64,000 nt of DNA, from the NCBI GenBank assembly GCA_001661245.1, contig KV454011.1:734348-798347 (forward strand). Direction: 5' to 3'. A program made the translations under genes and the position numbers. The number at the start of each line of letters is the position of its first letter. Position 1 is the first letter of the stretch. Source of the stretch: Pachysolen tannophilus NRRL Y-2460 (lineage: Eukaryota > Ascomycota > Pichiomycetes > Alaninales > Pachysolenaceae). Below, in pieces: positions 58,273 through 64,000 of the stretch. The notes beneath the pieces are model-generated. The model ran no database searches and was not told where the DNA came from. It saw nothing but the letters and a program-made list of their open reading frames with translations.

Positions 58273-60114
58273 TCATAATTCCAAATAATCCTTATCAACA
58301 TTAATTAACATAGCTTCCTCATCACCCTTGTCGACCAACTTATCTAATACTAAATTAGTTTGATTAATCAAATTTTCTAAAACAGAATTTTCTGACTTGC
58401 CCAATTGTTTTAAAATGCATTTATTCAATTCATCTAAAATTTTCAATTTTTCAATTGGATTTAATAAATATCCAAATTTTGAGTCCAATGGATTTTCAAA
58501 AGCCAATAAAGATGAAATGTCGTTTAAATAAGAAATGTTCTTTGGATTATATTTGTAAGTTTCTTGTAATTCTTTCCCAAATTTAATCGCCTCCATAATT
58601 AATGAGGAGTTATCCTTCTCAGAAAGTGTAGCCCTGCTAATCATATTTATCAATTTCAAACTTCTTAATTTAAATGATATTTCTGAGTTTTCGACTAACA
58701 ATTTAGGATATTTTAAATTCAAAAATTCAATAAGATCATCAATGCGGTCATCAAGAATATATTTTCTAACAGTTTGTCTATTTGTAGAATCAGATTCTTC
58801 TTCTATCTTATCTAAATCCATATCTTCTTTAACTTCCTTTGTGGAATCATGATCAAACATAAACATTCTACTTTCAGTATCAAGATCTTTTTTAAAAGTC
58901 TTTGCAGTATCAGCGTAACCTAAATGATTAAAATATGAAATAATAAAACTGTTCAAAACATCAGGTATATCATCATCTCTTAACTTATTCTTATTTTTGG
59001 AATGTATATTAGTAATCTTCTTTCTAGATTCATTCTGTAACTTTGAACAAGTTGAATTATCAATGTTTTTAAAAATATTTATCTTAAAAGCCTTAACGTA
59101 ATTATCAATATCAAACATGAAATTCTCACCTTCTGTAAAACCAAAATTTGTCTTTACTGAAATAAAATCACCCATTCCAATACATGGATAAAGCGGTTTA
59201 GGCTTAATGTCTGTAAATGCATCTCCAATGAATATCCCATTCCTCGTATAAAAAATAGTATTTGTGTATCTATTAATTCCGCACCCAATTACATCATTAC
59301 AACCAAATTTTGATCCAAAAGGTTCACTAATACCTTCTGATTTACAATATTTCTGAGCATCTTTTCCACTATATCCAAAACTACGACTATCTTCACCAGG
59401 AAAATGTATCAAGGATTTATCAAAATATTCATATAAAAAACCTAAAGTGACATCTGACACTGGTAAACCTTCCAAAATTTTAATCTCATAATAATATATG
59501 GCACAAGTAGTTGGTACTTCTCTATTGGACCAAGTTGTTGCAGGTTTATTGCTGCTCAGCGAAGAAGTTGACCTAGCAGAAAGATCATCTTTTGGAGTTA
59601 TTAATAAATTATCTTTTGAATATTTAAAATTTGAAGAGCCCGAGATATTCCATAAAGTTGGTAATTTTATTGTAAAACTCCTATCAGAATCATTTTGATT
59701 ATTTAAAATTTCAAAAATTGCTTTATCCCTAGGTCTATCAAGAATATTATTCAATCCATCTTCTCCACTGTTACTATTATTGGTAGCACTGCTATTTGAT
59801 CCAAATGAAGTACTCGTACTCAGAATGGCTCTATCTTGGAAAATATTGATGACATCATTTGTATATTCATTATCATTCAGAAACATCTTAGGAATCTTAC
59901 CAAGAATCCCCAAAGTAGCCAATTTATCAGCATAACTCTGTTTATAGTTCAAAGAGGATTTTAAAACAGATGATGATGTTAACAATTCCTTCTGTAATTT
60001 TGCCCCATACGAAGTCTCCAATAAATATGATGGTATTTTTAAATAACCAGTAGAATCAGTCTCCGATGGATCGGTGGAAGTATCGGCGGTTGACTCAAAT
60101 ATTGATGAGCTCAT
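58273..60114 (-). CDS. VID30: GID/CTLH complex scaffold Vid30 (Gid1)
   Basis: 613 residues from the ATG at 60114. Vid30/Gid1 is the SPRY-LisH-CTLH scaffold of the GID E3 ubiquitin ligase that degrades gluconeogenic enzymes such as FBPase. Visible are a SPRY domain at about 170-345 (CAIYYYEIKILEGLPVSDVTLGF, FGYSGKDAQKYC, YPCIGMGDFISVKTNFG), a LisH motif (LNSFIISYFNHLGYADTAKTF) at about 385-405 and a CTLH segment (VRKYILDDRIDDLIEFLNLKYP). The C-terminal CRA helices follow. It is shorter than the S. cerevisiae protein (958), mainly lacking N-terminal low-complexity regions. Ssh4/Ear1 also have SPRY but no LisH-CTLH, so Vid30 fits best. Confidence 0.88.
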   Translation of the reverse strand: MSSSIFESTADTSTDPSETDSTGYLKIPSYLLETSYGAKLQKELLTSSSVLKSSLNYKQSYADKLATLGILGKIPKMFLNDNEYTNDVINIFQDRAILSTSTSFGSNSSATNNSNSGEDGLNNILDRPRDKAIFEILNNQNDSDRSFTIKLPTLWNISGSSNFKYSKDNLLITPKDDLSARSTSSLSSNKPATTWSNREVPTTCAIYYYEIKILEGLPVSDVTLGFLYEYFDKSLIHFPGEDSRSFGYSGKDAQKYCKSEGISEPFGSKFGCNDVIGCGINRYTNTIFYTRNGIFIGDAFTDIKPKPLYPCIGMGDFISVKTNFGFTEGENFMFDIDNYVKAFKINIFKNIDNSTCSKLQNESRKKITNIHSKNKNKLRDDDIPDVLNSFIISYFNHLGYADTAKTFKKDLDTESRMFMFDHDSTKEVKEDMDLDKIEEESDSTNRQTVRKYILDDRIDDLIEFLNLKYPKLLVENSEISFKLRSLKLINMISRATLSEKDNSSLIMEAIKFGKELQETYKYNPKNISYLNDISSLLAFENPLDSKFGYLLNPIEKLKILDELNKCILKQLGKSENSVLENLINQTNLVLDKLVDKGDEEAMLINVDKDYLEL

Positions 60115-60713
60115 TTTATGTCTCACAATTTCAGCAACGTCAATCCAATTCTATCCTCTGCCTATATTCACTTCAGCAGAAACAACGAAAATACAAACAC
60201 ACTCTCACACAATCACCACATTAATATCTATAATATATATCAAACTAAATCAGTTAATTAAAAAGGAAGTCCATACAGCATAAAAGCAGTATCAGATTTT
60301 AAAAAAATTATCAAATTATTTCCTAATTCGAAAAGTATTTATTTAGATTTCTAAATTGGGGAATATCTACAATTATTTCCTATTTTGGCTATTTCCTGAT
60401 GTTTTTTAATTATATAATCCGTTGAAGATTTTTTATTATTGAAAAAAGTATTAGTATAACCGTTATCGTTAAGAGCAAAGATGGAAAAGAAAAAATATTT
60501 GTAAAAAAACTAACCAAATAACCCAATAAGTAAATAAAGAGCAATAAAATAAAACCGTTATGCTATTTTTCGAAAAAATCACAAAATAAAACATATCAAT
60601 AAGACACAAGAATAAAAAAAATAAAAAAAATTGAAAACATTAAAATGAGAAAAAAAAAAAAATGCAGTTGAGGCATACATCTATAATTACTGTATTAAGA
60701 AACAGCACAGAAT
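60115..60713. other. VID30 promoter and SAH1 3' region
   Basis: 599 bases, AT-rich, with A tracts near 60647-60661. A 69-codon frame at 60074-60283 overlaps the VID30 start antisense and is not called. Confidence 0.5.
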
Positions 60714-62063
60714 CTAATATCTGTAGTGGTCAGCCTTGTATGGACCTTCGATTGGAATACCCAAGTATTCAGCTTGAACTGTGGTCAATTTGTTTAATTT
60801 GACACCAATATGGGACAAGTGTAATCTTGCAACAGTTTCATCCAAAATTTTTGGTAAAATATGGACACCAACGGTGAATGGACCAGTTTTTTCAAATTCA
60901 ACATATTTTTCTCTAAAAGCCTTGTTTCCAGCATTGAATAAAGCAATTTGAGCCAAGACTTGGTTTGAGAAAGAACATGACATGACAAATGAAGCATGAC
61001 CTGTAGCACAACCCAAGTTGACCAATCTACCTTCAGCTAATAAGATAATATGACGACCATTTTTCAATAAATAACGATCAACTTGTGGTTTGATGTTAAC
61101 AACACTTTCTGCGTTGGTCTTTAACCAAGCAACATCAATTTCAATATCAAAATGACCAATGTTACAAACGATGGCATCTTCTGGCATTTTCTGGAAATGT
61201 TCCCCAGTGATGATATCACGACAACCAGTGGTTGTGACAAAGACTTGACCAATTGAAGCAACTTCGTCTAATGGGGCAACTTGGTAACCTTCAACACCAG
61301 CTTGTAAAGCATTGATTGGATCAACTTCAGAGATAATAACTCTTGCTCCCATACCTCTAAGTGCCATGGCACAACCTTTACCGACATCACCGTAACCAGC
61401 AACAACAGCAACTTTACCTGCCAACATAACATCGGTGGCACGTTTAATACCATCGATCAAGGATTCACGACAACCGTACAAGTTGTCAAATTTGGATTTG
61501 GTGACAGAGTCATTGACGTTAATAGCTGGAACTTTCAATTTACCATCTTTAACCATCTTGTATAAATGATGGACACCAGTTGTAGTTTCTTCAGATAAAC
61601 CGAAACAATCTTCCAACATTTCTGGATATTTTTCATGAACTAATGAGGTCAAATCACCACCATCATCCAAGATTAAGTTTAATTTCTTACCATCTTTGAA
61701 AGAAAATAATTGTTGTTCAATACACCACAAGTATTCTTCTTCAGTCTCACCTTTCCAAGCAAAAACTGGAACACCAGCTGCTGCAATGGCAGCAGCTGCA
61801 TGGTCTTGAGTGGAAAAAATGTTACAAGAAGACCATGTAACTTCAGCACCTAAGGCAACTAAAGTCTCAATCAAAACAGCAGTTTGAATGGTCATGTGTA
61901 AACACCCAGCAATTCTTGCACCCTTCAATGGTTGTGATGGACCATACTTCTTTCTAATTTCCATCAAACCTGGCATTTCATTTTCGGATAATTCAATTTC
62001 CTTTCTACCAAATGCAGCTAAGGAAATATCGGCAACTTTGTAAGATTGAGCTGGAGCGGACAT
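60714..62063 (-). CDS. SAH1: S-adenosyl-L-homocysteine hydrolase
   Basis: 449 residues. Reversible hydrolysis of SAH to homocysteine and adenosine, clearing the product inhibitor of methyltransferases. The NAD-binding Rossmann motif is [14 protein letters not shown]. Other landmarks: [57 protein letters not shown] and the C-terminal [10 protein letters not shown], the usual end of the family. Preferred codons and absent CTG indicate high expression. A Cbf1-type CACGTG lies about 315 bases upstream, consistent with sulphur and methyl-cycle control. Confidence 0.98.
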   Translation of the reverse strand: MSAPAQSYKVADISLAAFGRKEIELSENEMPGLMEIRKKYGPSQPLKGARIAGCLHMTIQTAVLIETLVALGAEVTWSSCNIFSTQDHAAAAIAAAGVPVFAWKGETEEEYLWCIEQQLFSFKDGKKLNLILDDGGDLTSLVHEKYPEMLEDCFGLSEETTTGVHHLYKMVKDGKLKVPAINVNDSVTKSKFDNLYGCRESLIDGIKRATDVMLAGKVAVVAGYGDVGKGCAMALRGMGARVIISEVDPINALQAGVEGYQVAPLDEVASIGQVFVTTTGCRDIITGEHFQKMPEDAIVCNIGHFDIEIDVAWLKTNAESVVNIKPQVDRYLLKNGRHIILLAEGRLVNLGCATGHASFVMSCSFSNQVLAQIALFNAGNKAFREKYVEFEKTGPFTVGVHILPKILDETVARLHLSHIGVKLNKLTTVQAEYLGIPIEGPYKADHYRY

Positions 62064-62770
62064 CGTTTGAAAAATATATATAATTTTCTTGATTCTAAAA
62101 GAATTGAAAGAAATAAATATTAAACAAAAAATATAAACTTGGCTTACGCCGTGTTTTTATTCAGATTTTTTTTTTTTTCACCTATTTTTTTTCACCTCTT
62201 TCTGACGAAAATTTTTCTCTTTTTTTTTTTTTTTTTTTTTTGTTTAAACGACAGACATGTGGTTTAGAGTTCCGACCTATAACCGATCCCTCGTTGTAGC
62301 TATAGTTTTAAGAGTAAACCTCAAATTAAAGTGAATCCCGTATTTTACAAATCCGAATTTTTTCGAGGTGGATGGCACGTGATTGTGTTTTTTTTCTCTT
62401 GAAAGATTTTTTATTTCCCAACTTTAATTTTAATTATGTTTACCCGGAATTAGCATTATGTTTCAAACGTGTTGTTTAACTTTATTATTACATACAAATT
62501 GATGAAATATATACGCTAAAAAGATAATAGTGAAAGGAAAAGAGACGGACAAGCAAAAAACATGAATAAAAAAAAATTCGAAATGAATTAATTGACCAAA
62601 AAAAAAAACCAAAACTTGAACGTAAACAAATTTAAAAAGTTACGAAAAAAAAAAGACAATCTGTTAAAAAAAAAAAAAATAATAATAATAATAATTGTCA
62701 CAAACAAAATTCAAATTAAAATTAAAATAAAAATAAAAGATAAAAGTTAAAGTTAGAAGCTATTTGTAGC
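62064..62770. other. SAH1 promoter region
   Basis: 707 bases. A CACGTGAT word is listed separately; T runs occur at 62169-62180 and 62220-62241, and A runs at 62597-62684 with AAT repeats. No gene seen. Confidence 0.5.
62376..62383 (-). promoter_or_regulatory. Cbf1-type site in the SAH1 promoter
   Basis: CACGTGAT, read on the minus strand as ATCACGTG, fits the Cbf1 consensus RTCACRTG. It lies about 315 bases upstream of SAH1. Cbf1 with Met4 activates methyl-cycle genes in yeasts; in Candida relatives it may also act on other sets. Confidence 0.5.
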
Positions 62771-64000
62771 TCATGCTTCTTCTTCCAGCGGGGTTTCTGT
62801 CTCTTCTTGTACTGGCACTTCATCGTTTTGATTCTGTTCGGCCGAATCTTCTTGTTTTTCTTCTGGTTCTAATTCTGATTCTGATTCTGATTCTTCTTCT
62901 TCTTTGTTTATTTGAATAGGAATTTGGTCACTGTCATGGTGTAGGTCTCCTACAAGTTCAACATCTGGTAACTCTGTTGGTTCACTTTCTCCAAGGAATC
63001 CTCCTTCCTCATCAACTGTGATGGTTTTAAGAATGGTTCTATGTTCAGTAACTTCTTCTTCCTCGTCATATCTATCTTCTTCATGGTCAATATCTTCGCG
63101 TTGTTCTTCTTGTTGGTGCTCTAAATTCACTTCATTGTTATTGAATTGTTCTTGTTCTTGTTCTTTTTCACCTTCAACTTCTTTCAAATGTCCTTCTTCT
63201 TGTTGTTTCTGTTCTTGTATTTTAGCTTCTCTTTCCTCTTTTTCTCTATATTGAAATTGCACGTTTGCCTTAGCTCTTAAAAGAGCTAAATATTGACCAG
63301 ACTCATTCAGTAAAAAGTATAGATTTTGAGTTATTCCATGAACAGCTTTTTTTAGTTCTTTTAATTCAGGGTCAAATGAGATGATCTTATCCTTGGTATC
63401 ATATATTTTATCTTTAATTTTATCAATCTTCTTCCAATTAGACCAATTTTCAAAATCTTCCGATTCTGTATCTAAATCTTGTTCTTCTATTTTTCCATTT
63501 GCATTTTTCACAGCCATTAAAGTCCTTGAAAATTCTTGAATCGAAAAATCACCAAATTCCTCTAAAATTTCTAAAGTTTTGGATTTTTTCTTTGAAATTT
63601 CTTGTAAAATTTTATTTGATTCTTCTTCTAAAAAAGTTTTAAGTTCATCTGAACCTTTAGCAAATTTTTCATTAGCTTCTGCAAGAATTTCCCTAAAATC
63701 TTTTCTTGAAATATGAACTTTTTCTTCAGGACTCCTCTTTTTTTGTGCAATCTCTTCATCCATTCTGGTTTCATTGATTTTAAGTACTATGCCACCAATT
63801 CTCTTGTAATCTTCATTAATGAACTTACTCAATTCTTGTAATTTTTTAGTTACTAAAGGTTGAAACTTCTCAATACCAGATTTTTCAATATCTCCTACAT
63901 CAGTGAAAAATTCATCAAGTGCAGCTTCACAAGTCTTAGAAACCAATAAATTCCAAGAATTTATCGATTTTGTAATGTCCACTTTTGTTGGAGTTGCATG
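62771..64000 (-). CDS. SHE10/OSW7-like protein, 5' end cut by window
   Basis: The frame is open at the right edge (the codon at 63982 is GTG and in-frame codons continue to 64000), so the start lies outside. 410 residues are visible. The first 260 are helical and conserved-looking: INSWNLLVSKTCEAALDEFF, VKNANGKIEEQ and LKKAVHGITQNLYFLLNESG, then QYLALLRAKANVQFQYREKEE. This resembles the C-terminal region of S. cerevisiae She10/Osw7, proteins of the spore wall or ER with WxxF-type helical repeats. The last 150 residues are an acidic Glu/Gln-rich tail. Function is unclear; confidence in the family is moderate. Codon use is like its neighbours. Confidence 0.6.
   Translation of the reverse strand, partial: HATPTKVDITKSINSWNLLVSKTCEAALDEFFTDVGDIEKSGIEKFQPLVTKKLQELSKFINEDYKRIGGIVLKINETRMDEEIAQKKRSPEEKVHISRKDFREILAEANEKFAKGSDELKTFLEEESNKILQEISKKKSKTLEILEEFGDFSIQEFSRTLMAVKNANGKIEEQDLDTESEDFENWSNWKKIDKIKDKIYDTKDKIISFDPELKELKKAVHGITQNLYFLLNESGQYLALLRAKANVQFQYREKEEREAKIQEQKQQEEGHLKEVEGEKEQEQEQFNNNEVNLEHQQEEQREDIDHEEDRYDEEEEVTEHRTILKTITVDEEGGFLGESEPTELPDVELVGDLHHDSDQIPIQINKEEEESESESELEPEEKQEDSAEQNQNDEVPVQEETETPLEEEA

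Noticed and set aside
1-64000. Transposons, LTR elements, tRNA and rRNA genes
   Set aside because: I looked for reverse transcriptase, integrase and transposase motifs, TG...CA terminal repeats, and GTTCRA-type tRNA signatures, and found none convincing.

Overview
The window is AT-rich nuclear DNA of a budding yeast. Genes lie about 1.5 kb apart on both strands, mostly without repeats. Introns carry yeast-type signals (GTAAGT/GTATGT, TACTAAC-like branch sites, a pyrimidine-rich TAG/AG end). CTG codons are almost absent: I found none in SAH1, ZUO1 or LIP5. Together with the best family matches this suggests a CUG-Ser clade yeast (Candida/Debaryomyces relatives), but the species is not determinable by eye. 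No virus-like element, transposon, tRNA, rRNA or CRISPR array was recognised. Two assembly gaps (20780-21448 and 41742-42488) and a single N at 46116 interrupt the sequence.

Layout. 0.6-8.2 kb: an RRM protein, then a minus-strand run of two DUF3445 (heme-dependent N-demethylase-like) membrane proteins that bracket arginase CAR1, a metallothionein and metacaspase MCA1. 8.5-20 kb (minus strand): CQD1, ARL1, TYR1, ERG8, a SPOUT methyltransferase and BFR1. 21.4-32 kb: BGL2, a UBE2S-like ubiquitin-conjugating enzyme, EMC4, SEC15, IRC6, LIP5 and POP7. 32-41 kb: an unknown protein, an FBXO21-type F-box protein, a YjbQ-family protein divergent from DAL3, PRE5 divergent from VPS55, an unknown protein and GLC8. 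42.5-48 kb: ERV29, TIM10, CYC3 and a secreted Ser/Thr/Ala-rich protein. 49.6-64 kb: MGS1, TGL3, ELP6, ZUO1, an acid phosphatase, an unknown mitochondrial protein, VID30, SAH1 and a SHE10/OSW7-like gene cut by the window end.

Most genes are housekeeping and not functionally clustered. Small themes are nitrogen recycling (CAR1, DAL3, possibly the DUF3445 pair), mitochondrial biogenesis (CQD1, LIP5, TIM10, CYC3), secretion (ARL1, SEC15, ERV29, VPS55, EMC4, IRC6) and the ubiquitin/proteasome system (PRE5, VID30, the F-box protein, the E2). I rebuilt at least 14 introns in ten genes by matching splice signals and reading phase. Several of these change the N- or C-terminus of the protein, notably for CQD1, TYR1, EMC4, PRE5 and TGL3.

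The observations most worth a second look are: a TGL3 orthologue whose lipase serine is alanine and whose acyltransferase histidine also looks lost; an E2 closely resembling the animal APC/C enzyme UBE2S; the DUF3445 pair with a shared promoter motif; a metallothionein promoter with a perfect heat-shock element beside a copper-type element; and a secreted mucin-like protein ending in a possible Kex2-released hexapeptide, with twin G1/S-type sites upstream. I found no clear evidence of a wholly new multi-gene system.
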